Positions 1 through 9,009 of a DNA stretch of 64,000 bases are shown in pieces. Every line of letters starts with the position of its first letter. Positions within the stretch are counted from its first letter, which is position 1. Both the position numbers and the translations under genes were made by a program. The stretch lies in the NCBI RefSeq assembly GCF_003865095.1, contig NZ_BHYK01000005.1, positions 186,001-250,000 of the forward strand, in the 5' to 3' direction. The notes under the pieces are model-generated. The model searched no databases and was not told the origin of the DNA. It worked only from the letters and a program-made list of their open reading frames with translations. The DNA is from Clostridium tagluense (GTDB taxonomy: Bacteria > Bacillota > Clostridia > Clostridiales > Clostridiaceae).

Positions 1-101
1 CTTTCTGGGGATAGATCTCCTTCTAGAGCTAAAAGTCCATCTTCCTCTGCAAAAGATGGGTCTGGGAATGCTAAATCATTTGATAATCTGTAAATTGGCA
101 T
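1..101 (-). CDS. aat: Leucyl/phenylalanyl-tRNA--protein transferase, N-terminal part (runs off left edge)
   Basis: The first 33 codons are visible, reading left from an ATG at 101-99. The peptide begins [20 protein letters not shown] and continues with [13 protein letters not shown]. The FPDP and DGLLA.EGDLSPE pattern is the N-terminal signature of Aat, which transfers Leu or Phe from charged tRNA to the N-terminus of N-degron substrates. A ribosome site (AAAGGAG) lies just upstream of the start on the minus strand. Most of the gene, including the GNAT-like catalytic core, is outside the window, so integrity cannot be judged. It is divergent from the DUF523 gene at 403. Confidence 0.85.
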   Translation of the reverse strand, partial: MPIYRLSNDLAFPDPSFAEEDGLLALEGDLSPE

Positions 102-402
102 TATATGCTCCTTTCATTGCATTTGAAAATCAATTAACAATCATAATAATATTAAATTTTACAGCATAAATTGCATTAAAGGAAGGTGATCTTATATTTT
201 TCGAAGAAATATTGCAAGGGCAGTTTTCTTTTGTGGTTAATTTTTTATAGAAGTGGGGGACTTTCCTTCTGAAATGTCGTTAAATAATACAGCATGGTGC
301 ATAATAAAAAGAGGAGAATTAAAACCAATACTGAATAAGTTAAAATAGAATCATTAAATAGATTTTTTATTATAAATTTTAATTTTGAAAGGATGTTTAC
401 AT
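102..402. other. Divergent intergenic region, aat / DUF523 gene
   Basis: About 300 bases separate the divergent starts. The stretch is AT-rich and must hold promoters for both genes, but no convincing -35/-10 pair, operator or RNA structure was recognised. A ribosome site (GAAAGGA, about 387-393) for the rightward gene lies at its right end. Confidence 0.4.
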
Positions 403-1398
403 ATGAAACTATCTTATAAAGAGAAAATAAATAATGTGAAACCAGTAGTTGTAGTGAGTAGATGCTTAGGATTTGAAGCTTGCAGATATAATGGCCAGCT
501 GGATGGTTGTAATTTAGTGGAAAAGCTAAAGAATTTTGTTGATTTTATAACTGTATGCCCAGAGGTGCAAATAGGACTCGAAATACCAAGAGCAGCTATA
601 AGAGTGGTTAAAGAAAATGAGGATGCACCTGTAAAACTTATGCAACATGGCGGTGAAAGAGAATTTAGTACTGAAATGATGGAATTTGGAGAGAAGTTCC
701 TTAAAGAGTTACCAAAAGTGGATGGATTTATACTAAAGAGTAAATCTCCTTCTTGTGGAATAAAAGAAGTGAAAATTTACAAAAGTATAGAAAAAGGTTC
801 TACCTCTGTTAAGGGCAGTGGATTATTTGGAGGGCTTGTAATGGAAAAATTTGAAGGGTTAGCCATTGAGGATGATGGGCGGGTTAAAAATTACAATATA
901 AGGCAACATTTTTTAACGAAATTATATATTATGAAGAATTTTAGAGTTATTAAAGAAAGTATGCGAGTAGAAGATTTAGTAGAGTTTCACGGCACTAACA
1001 AACTTCTTCTTATGTCATACAATCAAAAACAATTGAAAATATTAGGAAGTATTGTAGGAAGGCATGGCGAATTAAATGCTCAGCAGGTCTACGCGCAGTA
1101 CGAAGAAAATCTTATGCTGGCTTTAAACAAGTTACCAAGATATACTTCTAATATAAATGTACTAACAAAGTCTATGGGATATTTTTCGGAAAAGCTAACC
1201 CATAGAGAAAAAGAATTCATTTTAGATACAATAGAACAATATAGACAAAGTAAAGTACCTTTTAGTGTGCCACTTTATGTTATAAAATCAAATGCTATAC
1301 GTTTTGAAGAAAAAAACCTTATTAATCAAAGTTTTTTTGAGCCTTATCCCCTAGAATTAGATAATGTTACTGATTCTGGCAAGGGTCTAGATAAATAA
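403..1398 (+). CDS. DUF523 and DUF1722 domain protein (YbgA-like)
   Basis: The protein has 331 residues from the ATG at 403; an in-frame TTG at 385 is less likely because the ribosome site GAAAGGA lies between the two. The N-terminal half (about 5-155) is DUF523-like: VVSRCLGFEACRYNGQ, the TVCPEVQIGLEIPR segment and LKSKSPSCG, with conserved cysteines suggestive of metal or iron-sulfur binding. The C-terminal half (about 190-310) is DUF1722/YbgA-like (FHGTNKLLLMSYNQ, then a run ending in KLPRYTSNIN). The two-domain fusion is a known conserved family of uncertain biochemistry; a DUF523 link to thiouridine chemistry has been suggested. No operon partner is evident; the next gene starts 61 bases downstream. 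Confidence 0.8.
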   Translation: MKLSYKEKINNVKPVVVVSRCLGFEACRYNGQLDGCNLVEKLKNFVDFITVCPEVQIGLEIPRAAIRVVKENEDAPVKLMQHGGEREFSTEMMEFGEKFLKELPKVDGFILKSKSPSCGIKEVKIYKSIEKGSTSVKGSGLFGGLVMEKFEGLAIEDDGRVKNYNIRQHFLTKLYIMKNFRVIKESMRVEDLVEFHGTNKLLLMSYNQKQLKILGSIVGRHGELNAQQVYAQYEENLMLALNKLPRYTSNINVLTKSMGYFSEKLTHREKEFILDTIEQYRQSKVPFSVPLYVIKSNAIRFEEKNLINQSFFEPYPLELDNVTDSGKGLDK

Positions 1399-1459
1399 AA
1401 TATATTATTTGAATAAATACCTCTTTGTATGGACATAATTCCAAATAAGGAGGGGTAAT

Positions 1460-2218
1460 ATGAAAAACAGAAAAATTTTATACGCAATGTTAACTACCCT
1501 GTTAGTTACTTTTGTTATTGCCAGCTACTCACTTGCTCAATATATTACTAACCATAAATTAGAGCTACAATCTTCTAGTAAAATTCCATATTTAAAACTT
1601 ACTGCCAAAGGTGAGGATTCAATGCAAGCATCAGTGACTAGTAATTTGCCTAAGGCCTTAGAAAATACGAAATTTGTTTTTAAAATTAAATATAAAGACT
1701 GTGAAGTAAGAAATATGGTATTAGAAAAACATTTTAATGGATCAACTCTATTAAATAGTAAAACACAGGCACAGCTTGATGAAATTTTTAAAAACCAAGG
1801 TTACACAGTTTCTAATATGAGTAATAGTGAAATCGTTTTTGTTAGTAAAAGTGATAGGTACAGTTATAGTGCAAATAGATATTTTTTAGGTGTATATGAT
1901 AACCTTGTAACAATTTACAAAACAGATAATAATGGCGATATAACAGCTCATAAAATATTTAATTCTAATGTATATGCAGAAGATGGTAACCAGAAACAAT
2001 ATGATTTTGGGGCAAAAGACAGCGGAGAATTACAATATATAAAAATAAATGACTTAAAAGAAAAAGACGGATTGGTAGAAGATTTAATTTATGGTAGAAA
2101 ATATAGTAAAGATATTGTTGGTCCCCAATCTATAGAAGTTGATCAGGAATACGAAAGTGGAGAATTCAAAACTCCTGAAAAAGCTTTTGATTATGCTAGG
2201 GGTTTATTAAAATCTTAA
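1460..2218 (+). CDS. Membrane-anchored BofC-like protein
   Basis: The protein has 252 residues with a good AGGAGGGG ribosome site. Residues 7-27 form one hydrophobic segment, a likely uncleaved signal anchor, and the rest is polar and extracytoplasmic. The C-terminal half has a motif (NRYFLGVYDNLVTIYK, later DLIYGRKYS) reminiscent of the BofC C-terminal domain. BofC in Bacillus acts in the space between mother cell and forespore, restraining signalling protease SpoIVB, and bofC lies directly upstream of ruvAB there, much as here. The function is therefore inferred from weak sequence resemblance plus position. It could equally be an unrelated secreted protein. A terminator follows at 2251. Confidence 0.45.
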   Translation: MKNRKILYAMLTTLLVTFVIASYSLAQYITNHKLELQSSSKIPYLKLTAKGEDSMQASVTSNLPKALENTKFVFKIKYKDCEVRNMVLEKHFNGSTLLNSKTQAQLDEIFKNQGYTVSNMSNSEIVFVSKSDRYSYSANRYFLGVYDNLVTIYKTDNNGDITAHKIFNSNVYAEDGNQKQYDFGAKDSGELQYIKINDLKEKDGLVEDLIYGRKYSKDIVGPQSIEVDQEYESGEFKTPEKAFDYARGLLKS

Positions 2219-2250
2219 TATCATTATTGTAAAATAAAAAAACAAGCACT

Positions 2251-2288
2251 AAAGCCTTAAGAAAAATATATTTCTTAAGGTTTCTTTA
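2251..2288 (+). terminator. Rho-independent terminator after the BofC-like gene
   Basis: A 10-bp perfect stem (CCTTAAGAAA / TTTCTTAAGG) with a short AT loop spans 2255-2280. It is flanked by an A-run and a T-rich tail, 33 bases past the stop codon. Confidence 0.75.
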
Positions 2289-2673
2289 TTATATAGGAAA
2301 CAGCTTTGGGAAAACAATGTAGATAACTTTATTGATGCTTAATTCACTTTGAACCTTGTCAGAGGTTTTAGCTAATTAAGTTTTAGTTTTAAGTAAATAT
2401 CGAAGAGTAAATTGCTACATTTTTGCTAATAAAATTACGAGTTTACTTGCATTTCAGGTTAAATGAATTAACAAATTGAAGTTCTTGAATCAATGATATA
2501 TAATAGATAAATATTGTAAAAATAAATTCTAATATAGAGGTGTGTTTATGTTTTCAAAATTAAAAGAACTACTAAAGTTGCCGTATCACTATAAGGTCAG
2601 TATGAAGATAACTGCATTAGCTTCATTATAAGTTTTAAGTTGTAGAACAATATAGAATAGTCAGGAGAATTTT
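2289..2673. other. Gene-poor spacer before the flippase-like gene
   Basis: About 385 AT-rich bases. Apart from a 27-codon open frame at 2548-2631 and a ribosome site just before 2674, no gene, RNA or repeat is recognisable. Confidence 0.4.
2548..2631 (+). CDS. Possible 27-residue small ORF
   Basis: An ATG at 2548 has a plausible ribosome site (GAGGTG at 2538-2543). It opens a 27-codon frame starting MFSKLKELLKLPYHY and ending ITALASL. It is amphipathic and basic. It ends 42 bases before the flippase-like gene, so it could be a leader peptide, a small membrane-active peptide or the stump of a decayed gene. No family was recognised, and a chance frame of this length in AT-rich DNA is quite possible. 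Confidence 0.25.
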   Translation: MFSKLKELLKLPYHYKVSMKITALASL

Positions 2674-3693
2674 ATGAAAAACAAAATATTTAATATAGCA
2701 ATTGTTATAATATCTTCAGTAATGTTACTATACTTTTTCTTATATAAAAATGGTTTAAACCAATTAATAAGTGTAATTAAGATAATAGATACATTCTGGT
2801 TATTAGTTGCAATTATTTTAATGCTTATTTATTGGATTTTTGAAACATTAATAATACATGAGCTGACACGGCTACTTTTTTCAGAACGAAAATTCAGGGA
2901 ATCTATAAAAGCAGCTATGGTGGGCCAACTTTTTGGAGCTATAACCCCACTTCAGACAGGGGCTCAACCTGCAATTTTTTACGCTTTAGTGGAGAGAAAC
3001 ATAGATTCAGGTTCAGCTAGTTCTATTTTAATGATGAAATTTATTATTCATCAGACAATTTTGACAGTATATTCATTTATCATCATTGTTTTAAAGTTTA
3101 ATTATTTTAAATCAATGATATCTTATCTTTCTTATTTGTGCCTTTTTGGATTTGTATTTAATTTAGCAATTATCTTAGTTGCAGTTATGTTTTCTGTAAA
3201 TAAAAATTTTACTAGGGGCCTATTGCTGGGTATTCTTAAATTTTTAAATAATATAAAACTTGTAAAGGCTGTGGATGGATATAAAGATAAAATTGAGAAA
3301 AATTTAAATGACTTTCATAATAATGCTACTTTGATTGCTAAAAATTATAAGGCGGTTATAAAGGTTGCAATTATTAATACAATACAACTCACAGTCTTTT
3401 ATATAATACCATATTGCATCTATAGAAGTTTTAAATTACAATCTGCTAGCCTGTGGAACATGCTAGCAGCACAAACATTAGTAATGACGATAGTATCAAT
3501 AACTCCTCTTCCAGGAGGGATAGGTGGTGCCGAGGGTGGATTCGCGTTGCTTTTTAAGGCGTTTTTCAAAGAAAATATTTTTCCAGCAATTGTTCTTTGG
3601 CGAATAATAACCTTCTATTCATGTATAGGAGTAGGTGTATTATTTTCAATACACCTACCAAAAAATACAATTAAAGATGATGAGATTTTCTAG
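2674..3693 (+). CDS. Flippase-like / lysylphosphatidylglycerol synthase transmembrane-domain protein (UPF0104)
   Basis: A 339-residue polytopic membrane protein with about seven or eight hydrophobic helices across its length. The family signatures are GAITPLQTGAQPAIFYALVE (about 89-108) and PLPGGIGGAEGGFALLF (about 276-292). These match the YbhN/AglD/MprF-flippase family (TIGR00374-like). It lacks the C-terminal cytosolic aminoacyl-transferase domain of full MprF, so it is probably a lipid or polyprenyl-intermediate translocase rather than a synthase. Its substrate is unknown. An AGGAG ribosome site precedes the ATG. No partner gene adjoins it. Confidence 0.8.
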   Translation: MKNKIFNIAIVIISSVMLLYFFLYKNGLNQLISVIKIIDTFWLLVAIILMLIYWIFETLIIHELTRLLFSERKFRESIKAAMVGQLFGAITPLQTGAQPAIFYALVERNIDSGSASSILMMKFIIHQTILTVYSFIIIVLKFNYFKSMISYLSYLCLFGFVFNLAIILVAVMFSVNKNFTRGLLLGILKFLNNIKLVKAVDGYKDKIEKNLNDFHNNATLIAKNYKAVIKVAIINTIQLTVFYIIPYCIYRSFKLQSASLWNMLAAQTLVMTIVSITPLPGGIGGAEGGFALLFKAFFKENIFPAIVLWRIITFYSCIGVGVLFSIHLPKNTIKDDEIF

Positions 3694-3932
3694 ATTATTT
3701 AACTATCAGTAATTGTATGTATACATTTACCCGAAACGTGGACTATTAACATTCATATGTATACCTCCATATTTTTTAAAGATACTTTCTTTTTCGCTTA
3801 TTTATAAACATTTCCACTGTTAATTATTGAATTAATAGCAGTTAGGTGGTAAAGTATTATATAGTCGCTATTTTCTGGTGGAAATAGTAAATATCAATTT
3901 TTATATCCCTTGAGAACGCTAGGAGGAATATT

Positions 3933-4532
3933 GTGTACGAATATATAAAAGGAATTTTTGTAGGTATTAATAAAGACTATATTGTAATAGATAATAATGG
4001 TATGGGGTACAAAATATATACCTCCGGCAGTACTATGGCAAAGATGCCTAAAACTAATGAAAGTGTGTTATTGTATATAAAGCAAATTGTTAGAGAAGAT
4101 TTTATTGGATTATACGGATTTTTAACAGTGGATGAGATTGAGATGTTTACCCTAGTAATTGGGGTCAATGGAGTTGGTGCAAAAGCTGGCTTATCACTAC
4201 TTTCTATTTGTAATGTACAAAGTCTAAGATATGCTATTGTATCAGGAGACGAAAAAACTCTGCAAAGAGCCCCTGGTATAGGGAAGAAAATTGCGCAAAG
4301 GGTAATTCTAGAGCTTAGGGAAAAAATTCATATTGAGCAGTCTGAAGTTAACAATTTATCACAGGGATTAGGGAGTGATTTAGTTGAGGATAGAAAACTT
4401 ATGGAGGTTTTGGGAGCCCTTATGTCACTTGGATATTCTGAAAAAGAAGCTGAAAAGGCATTAAAAGCTAGCGATAAGAAACTAACCCTTGAAAATATGA
4501 TTAAAGATTGTTTGAAATATTTAATGAACTAA
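3933..4532 (+). CDS. ruvA: Holliday junction DNA helicase subunit RuvA
   Basis: A 199-residue protein of usual length, starting at GTG 3933 behind AGGAGG (3921-3926). The start [19 protein letters not shown] is the OB-fold domain. Helix-hairpin-helix motifs follow ([15 protein letters not shown] and the [19 protein letters not shown] run), then a C-terminal UBA-like RuvB-contacting domain ([15 protein letters not shown]). RuvA tetramers bind four-way junctions and load RuvB for branch migration. It ends 14 bases before ruvB and is the first gene of the ruvAB-queA-tgt run. Confidence 0.97.
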   Translation: MYEYIKGIFVGINKDYIVIDNNGMGYKIYTSGSTMAKMPKTNESVLLYIKQIVREDFIGLYGFLTVDEIEMFTLVIGVNGVGAKAGLSLLSICNVQSLRYAIVSGDEKTLQRAPGIGKKIAQRVILELREKIHIEQSEVNNLSQGLGSDLVEDRKLMEVLGALMSLGYSEKEAEKALKASDKKLTLENMIKDCLKYLMN

Positions 4533-4546
4533 GGTGGGAGTATACT

Positions 4547-5614
4547 ATGGATGATATAGAGGAAAGAATTATTACTTCTTCTATCATTGAAGAAGATATT
4601 GGGGCGGAATATTCCCTAAGACCACAAAGGCTTAGAGAGTATATTGGTCAACCAAAGATAAAAGAAAAACTAAATATATTCATTAAAGCAGCTATTAGCA
4701 GAGAAGAAGCTCTTGATCATGTGCTTTTATATGGACCACCTGGACTTGGAAAGACAACCCTTGCCAATATTATTGCAAAGGAAATGAAGGGAAACTTAAA
4801 AATAACCTCAGGTCCCGCTATTGAAAGAGCAGGAGATTTGGCATCTATTTTAACTTCACTTAGTGATTATGATGTGCTTTTTATTGACGAGATACATAGG
4901 CTCAGTAGAAATATAGAAGAAATATTATATCCTGCTATGGAGGATTATGCACTAGATATTGTAATTGGAAAGGGAGCTTCAGCTAAATCTATAAGACTGG
5001 ATTTACCAAAGTTTACACTCATTGGTGCAACTACTAGAATAGGGCTACTAACAGCACCTCTTCGTGATAGATTTGGGGTACTAAGTGCTATGGAATATTA
5101 TACCCAAGATGAGTTAAAAGAAATAGTAATTAGGTCTTCAGATATTTTAAAGGTAGAAATCACTGATGAGGCGGCTGTTGAAATTGCAAGGCGTTCAAGG
5201 GGTACTCCTAGAATTGCTAATCGTTTGCTTAAGAGGGTTCGCGACTATTGTGACGTTAAGGGCAATGGGATTATTGATTTGAAAATAGCTAGGTTAGCTT
5301 CAGAACTTCTTGAAATAGATGGTGAAGGCTTTGATAGAATAGATAACAAAATGCTAGCAGCTATTATAGATAATTTTAATGGTGGACCAGTAGGCATAGA
5401 GACACTATCTTATTTTATAGGTGAAGAAATAGGGACTCTGGAGGATGTCTATGAACCTTATTTAATTCAAAAGGGATTTATAATAAGAACGCCAAGGGGA
5501 AGGATAGCCTCTGAAAAGGCCTATGAACATTTAAATAAACCTTTGAAAAAGTCCAAGGTTCATAAAAACCTTAGACAATTTACAGTATTTGATGATAAAG
5601 ACAATGAAATTTAA
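4547..5614 (+). CDS. ruvB: Holliday junction DNA helicase motor RuvB
   Basis: The protein has 355 residues from the ATG at 4547, chosen because AAGGTGGGAG lies just upstream; an ATG at 4508 inside ruvA is unlikely. The AAA+ features are [17 protein letters not shown] (Walker A), LFIDEIHRL (Walker B), [18 protein letters not shown] (sensor 1 and arginine finger region) and a winged-helix C-terminus ending [14 protein letters not shown]. Hexameric RuvB drives branch migration with RuvA. The predicted operon continues to queA 32 bases later. Confidence 0.97.
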   Translation: MDDIEERIITSSIIEEDIGAEYSLRPQRLREYIGQPKIKEKLNIFIKAAISREEALDHVLLYGPPGLGKTTLANIIAKEMKGNLKITSGPAIERAGDLASILTSLSDYDVLFIDEIHRLSRNIEEILYPAMEDYALDIVIGKGASAKSIRLDLPKFTLIGATTRIGLLTAPLRDRFGVLSAMEYYTQDELKEIVIRSSDILKVEITDEAAVEIARRSRGTPRIANRLLKRVRDYCDVKGNGIIDLKIARLASELLEIDGEGFDRIDNKMLAAIIDNFNGGPVGIETLSYFIGEEIGTLEDVYEPYLIQKGFIIRTPRGRIASEKAYEHLNKPLKKSKVHKNLRQFTVFDDKDNEI

Positions 5615-5646
5615 ATTATTTTGCATAAAGAAAGGGTGTAGTTTTT

Positions 5647-6672
5647 TTGAAAGTAAAAGATTTTAATTTTGACTTACCACAGGAGCTTATAGCGCAGCAT
5701 CCACTCCAAAAAAGAGATGAGTCAAGACTTATGGTAATTAATAAAACAAGTAGCGAAATACAGCAAAAAAAATTCAAAGATATAATAGATTATTTAAACC
5801 CAGAAGATTGTTTAGTGCTAAATGATACCAGGGTTTTACCTGCAAGACTTCTTGGTGTAAAAGAAGGAACAGGCGGTAAAATGGAATTTCTTCTTCTAAA
5901 GAGAATAGACATTAATCACTGGGAGACCTTAGTAAAACCTGGGAAAAAAGCAAAAATTGGAACTAAATTTATTTTTGGTAATGGAGAATTAAAGGCAGAG
6001 GTTATAAGTATTTCTGAGGGTGGTAGTAGAATAGTAGAATTTGAATTTGAAGGAATCTTTGAAGAGGTTTTAGATAAACTTGGAGAGATGCCACTACCAC
6101 CATATATAACTGAAAAATTAGAAGATAAAGAACGATATCAGACTGTGTTTTCAAAACAAATAGGGTCAGCAGCAGCTCCTACTGCGGGGCTTCATTTTAC
6201 AGAGGATTTGCTGTCTAAAATTAAAGCTAAGGGTGTAAAAATTGCATTTGTAACACTGCATATAGGGCTAGGCACTTTTAGACCTGTAAAAGCTGAAACG
6301 GTTGAAGAACATGAAATGCATTCAGAATACTATGTTTTAAATAAACAGACAGCTGATGTAATTAATGAAACAAAAGAAAATGGTGGCAGAATAATTGCTG
6401 TAGGAACTACTTCTAATAGAACCTTAGAAAGTATAGCAAATGAAAATGGCAGAGTAGAAGAAAAATCAGGTTGGACAGACATATTTATTTATCCAGGCTA
6501 TAAATTCAAAATTGTTGATGCATTAATAACGAATTTTCATTTACCAGAATCTACACTAATAATGCTAGTTAGTGCTTTTGCAGGCCAAAATTTAGTTATG
6601 GGTGCTTATGATATGGCGGTAAAAGAAAAATATAGATTCTTCAGCTTTGGAGATGCAATGTTTTTATATTAG
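5647..6672 (+). CDS. queA: S-adenosylmethionine:tRNA ribosyltransferase-isomerase QueA
   Basis: A 341-residue protein starting at TTG 5647 behind an AAAGGG ribosome site. Its N-terminus ([20 protein letters not shown]) and internal signatures [25 protein letters not shown] and [19 protein letters not shown] define QueA. The enzyme transfers the ribosyl moiety of SAM onto preQ1 in the tRNA wobble position, making epoxyqueuosine. It neighbours tgt, the base-exchange enzyme that acts just before it. Length and motifs are complete. Confidence 0.97.
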   Translation: MKVKDFNFDLPQELIAQHPLQKRDESRLMVINKTSSEIQQKKFKDIIDYLNPEDCLVLNDTRVLPARLLGVKEGTGGKMEFLLLKRIDINHWETLVKPGKKAKIGTKFIFGNGELKAEVISISEGGSRIVEFEFEGIFEEVLDKLGEMPLPPYITEKLEDKERYQTVFSKQIGSAAAPTAGLHFTEDLLSKIKAKGVKIAFVTLHIGLGTFRPVKAETVEEHEMHSEYYVLNKQTADVINETKENGGRIIAVGTTSNRTLESIANENGRVEEKSGWTDIFIYPGYKFKIVDALITNFHLPESTLIMLVSAFAGQNLVMGAYDMAVKEKYRFFSFGDAMFLY

Positions 6673-6674
6673 TG

Positions 6675-6702
6675 AATAATTAAGAACTAACTCTTAATTA
6701 TT
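6675..6702 (+). repeat. Intercistronic hairpin between queA and tgt
   Basis: A perfect 11-bp AT-rich stem (AATAATTAAGA / TCTTAATTATT) with a 6-base loop and no following T-run. It is more likely a processing or stability element than a terminator. Confidence 0.4.
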
Positions 6703-6722
6703 GTAAGGAAAGAAGGGTAAAA

Positions 6723-7853
6723 ATGTATAAATTACTTAAGAAAAGTGGTAAAGTAAGACGTGGAGAATTTACAACTCCTCACGGCATCATTCAAACACCT
6801 GTTTTTATGAACGTAGGAACGCAAGGAGTTATTAAGGGTGCCGTTTCTAGCATGGATTTAAAAGAAATCAATTGCCAAGTTGAATTATCTAATACCTATC
6901 ATTTGCACTTAAGACCGACAGACAAGGTTGTAAGGCAAATGGGAGGACTTCATAAATTCATGAATTGGGATAGACCTATTCTTACAGATTCAGGTGGATT
7001 TCAAGTATTTTCTCTTGCAGCCATGAGAAAGATTAAAGAAGAAGGGGTTTACTTTAATTCGCATATTGATGGAAAGAAAATATTCATGGGGCCAGAAGAA
7101 AGTATGCAAATACAAAGCAATTTAGGATCTACCATCGCTATGGCTTTTGATGAATGTATACCCAACCCATCTACCAAAGAATATGTAGTTGATTCAGTAG
7201 CAAGAACTACAAGGTGGCTAGAACGATGTAAAATTGAAATGGATAGACTGAATTCTCTTCCGGGCACTGTCAATAACAAACAAATGTTATTTGGAATAAA
7301 TCAAGGGGGAACCGACGCGGATATCCGAATAGAACATGCTAAAACCATTACTAAGATGAACCTGGATGGCTATGCTATTGGTGGTCTTGCGGTGGGTGAA
7401 TCTCATGAAGATATGTATAGAATTATTGATGCTGTTGTTCCACACTTACCCCAGGATAAACCAATCTATCTTATGGGAGTAGGTTATCCAAGTAATATTT
7501 TAGAAGCTGTATCAAGAGGCGTAGATTTTTTTGATTGTGTTTTGCCTGCAAGAAATGGAAGGCATGGACATGTGTTTACAAGTGATGGTAAAATAAATAT
7601 AATGAATGCTAAATTTGAGCTAGATGCAGCTCCTATTGATGAAGGGTGTCAGTGCCCTGCTTGCAAGCATTATACAAGAGCCTACATAAGACACTTATTT
7701 AAGGCAAAAGAGATGCTAGCCATGAGACTTTGTGTACTTCATAATCTGTATTTTTATAATAAACTTATGGAAGACATTAGGTCTGCCATTGATAATGATT
7801 GTTTTGAAGAATTTAAGGCTGAAAAACTAGCTAAGTGGAATGAGAACGCATAA
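6723..7853 (+). CDS. tgt: Queuine/preQ1 tRNA-guanine transglycosylase
   Basis: A 376-residue protein of typical bacterial Tgt length. It shows TDSGGFQVFSL (active-site region), FGINQGG and GGLAVGE, the DCVLPARNGRHG catalytic segment, and the zinc-site cysteines of CQCPACKHYTRAYIRHLF. It exchanges guanine-34 of GUN-anticodon tRNAs for preQ1, the step before QueA. The AGGAAAGAAGGG region upstream supports the ATG at 6723. It probably shares a transcript with queA. Confidence 0.97.
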   Translation: MYKLLKKSGKVRRGEFTTPHGIIQTPVFMNVGTQGVIKGAVSSMDLKEINCQVELSNTYHLHLRPTDKVVRQMGGLHKFMNWDRPILTDSGGFQVFSLAAMRKIKEEGVYFNSHIDGKKIFMGPEESMQIQSNLGSTIAMAFDECIPNPSTKEYVVDSVARTTRWLERCKIEMDRLNSLPGTVNNKQMLFGINQGGTDADIRIEHAKTITKMNLDGYAIGGLAVGESHEDMYRIIDAVVPHLPQDKPIYLMGVGYPSNILEAVSRGVDFFDCVLPARNGRHGHVFTSDGKINIMNAKFELDAAPIDEGCQCPACKHYTRAYIRHLFKAKEMLAMRLCVLHNLYFYNKLMEDIRSAIDNDCFEEFKAEKLAKWNENA

Positions 7854-7982
7854 TTAATTGCTATAATATGATCACCCTATACAAAGTAATAATAAGTAAA
7901 GTTATTAATTCTTAGTTATTAATTTTTATAGGGGAATTATTTTATTATAATTTAAAAAAATATTGAAAGGAGGGGAATATAA

Positions 7983-8276
7983 ATGAATCAAATAGTATCT
8001 TTATTACCTATAATATTAATGCTAGTAGTGTTTTATTTAGTAGTATTTATACCAGAAAACAAAAGAAAGAAAAAATATGCCGCACTTCTAAATGATTTAA
8101 AATTAAATGATGAAGTAATGACTAAAGGTGGTATAATTGGGAAAATAGTTAATCTACAAGAAGAATTTGTTATATTGGAAAGTGGTCCAGATAGAGCTAA
8201 AATTAAATTGGCAAGAACTGGGATAGGTTCTGTTAGAAATTCAAGCAGTTCTGATGTGGTACTAGAGAAAAAGTAA
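7983..8276 (+). CDS. yajC: Preprotein translocase accessory subunit YajC
   Basis: A 97-residue protein with one N-terminal transmembrane helix (about 5-23), then FIPENKRKKKYAALLNDLKL and a conserved soluble segment (LNDEVMTKGGIIGKIVNL). This is the standard YajC layout. YajC associates with SecDF in the membrane and supports SecYEG export. AAAGGAGGGG precedes the ATG. In this genome secDF lies about 2.2 kb downstream, separated by the SCIFF genes. Confidence 0.93.
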   Translation: MNQIVSLLPIILMLVVFYLVVFIPENKRKKKYAALLNDLKLNDEVMTKGGIIGKIVNLQEEFVILESGPDRAKIKLARTGIGSVRNSSSSDVVLEKK

Positions 8277-8293
8277 ATAATTAAGTAATAAAA

Positions 8294-8365
8294 CCCCCTT
8301 TTAAATCATAATTAATACTATAGATTTCAACTAAATTTTTTTTATTGGAATCCACAAAAAGGGGG
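8294..8365 (+). promoter_or_regulatory. Possible ribosome-site-sequestering helix before the TIGR04086-like gene
   Basis: CCCCCTTTT at 8294-8302 is exactly complementary to AAAAGGGGG at 8357-8365, which contains the ribosome site of the gene starting at 8374. Pairing would close a loop of about 54 bases and hide the Shine-Dalgarno sequence. Seen in sequence; a regulatory role is inferred. Confidence 0.35.
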
Positions 8366-8373
8366 GGATTTAC

Positions 8374-8742
8374 ATGGAAAACAAAATAAAATTTTCTTGT
8401 GCTGCAGAAGGTGTATTTAGGGCTTCAATTTTAACCTTAATTGTATTAGTAGCTTATTCTATAATAACAAGCTATTTAACAGCTAGCATGAAGGTAACAT
8501 CTGTCTTTTATATTGTAATAACATTAGTTAGTGTGCTTTATGGATCAGTATATGCTGCAAAAAAAGCAGGAGAAAAAGGTTGGCTAATGGGTATTATGGT
8601 GGCAGCTATTTACATGATAGTTTTATACCTAGTTAAAGTCGTTGGTGGTGGAAGTACTTCTATTGGTATGAGAGAAGTAGTAAGAATGGCTTTAGCCTTG
8701 GGTATAGGTACACTTGCTGGAATGCTTGGAATAAATCTATAG
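8374..8742 (+). CDS. Small four-helix membrane protein, TIGR04086 family
   Basis: A 122-residue protein almost wholly made of four predicted transmembrane helices (about 14-32, 40-58, 68-86, 97-118). Its position between yajC and the SCIFF peptide gene matches the TIGR04086 membrane family commonly found there in clostridia; B. subtilis has a similar small membrane gene (yrzE region). The function is unknown. It begins with ATG behind an unusually strong G-run (GGGGGGG at 8361-8367) that may be masked by upstream pairing. Confidence 0.65.
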   Translation: MENKIKFSCAAEGVFRASILTLIVLVAYSIITSYLTASMKVTSVFYIVITLVSVLYGSVYAAKKAGEKGWLMGIMVAAIYMIVLYLVKVVGGGSTSIGMREVVRMALALGIGTLAGMLGINL

Positions 8743-8768
8743 AAATACTTTATTTAGCCAAGATATTA

Positions 8769-8777
8769 TGATATAAT
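8769..8777 (+). promoter_or_regulatory. Extended -10 promoter for scfA
   Basis: TGATATAAT is an extended -10 element (TGnTATAAT) 33 bases upstream of the scfA start. There is no good -35 hexamer, as expected for this promoter type. Confidence 0.45.
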
Positions 8778-8809
8778 CATACCGAAACTTTATGAATGGA
8801 GGAATTGAA

Positions 8810-8947
8810 ATGAAACATATAAAAACTATAAATAAAACAAGCATTAAAGAAAGTTTGAAAAAACCAGGATGCAAAGAATGTGCTAATTCATGCCAATCAG
8901 CATGTAAAACTTCTTGTACAGTAGCTAACTTAGCTTGTGAGAACTAA
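8810..8947 (+). CDS. scfA: SCIFF ranthipeptide precursor (six cysteines in forty-five residues)
   Basis: A 45-codon gene starting at ATG 8810 behind GGAGG. The C-terminal core carries exactly six cysteines at 21, 24, 28, 32, 36 and 43 (CKECANSCQSACKTSC, then ACEN). The leader begins MKHIKTINKTSIKESLKKPG. This matches the near-universal clostridial SCIFF family. Its cysteines are joined by the neighbouring radical SAM enzyme to non-alpha carbons of other residues, giving ranthionine (thioether) links. A role in cell-density or redox signalling has been proposed; the mature product is not known from sequence. The maturase follows after a hairpin. Confidence 0.93.
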   Translation: MKHIKTINKTSIKESLKKPGCKECANSCQSACKTSCTVANLACEN

Positions 8948-8960
8948 TATTACTAATGTG

Positions 8961-8986
8961 GCAGTAACACTTAGAGTTACTGCTTT
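8961..8986 (+). terminator. Attenuator-like hairpin between scfA and scfB
   Basis: An 8-bp perfect stem (GCAGTAAC / GTTACTGC) with a 7-base loop is followed by only TTT. It should end a fraction of transcripts, or protect the short scfA message, so that precursor exceeds maturase. Confidence 0.6.
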
Positions 8987-9009
8987 AAATTTGTTAGGAG
9001 GAAAATAAC

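Noticed and set aside
7873-7934. Inverted repeat CCCTATA ... TATAGGG between tgt and yajC
   Set aside because: The arms are only about 7 bp around a loop of about 45 bases in AT-rich DNA, with no T-tract; too weak to call.
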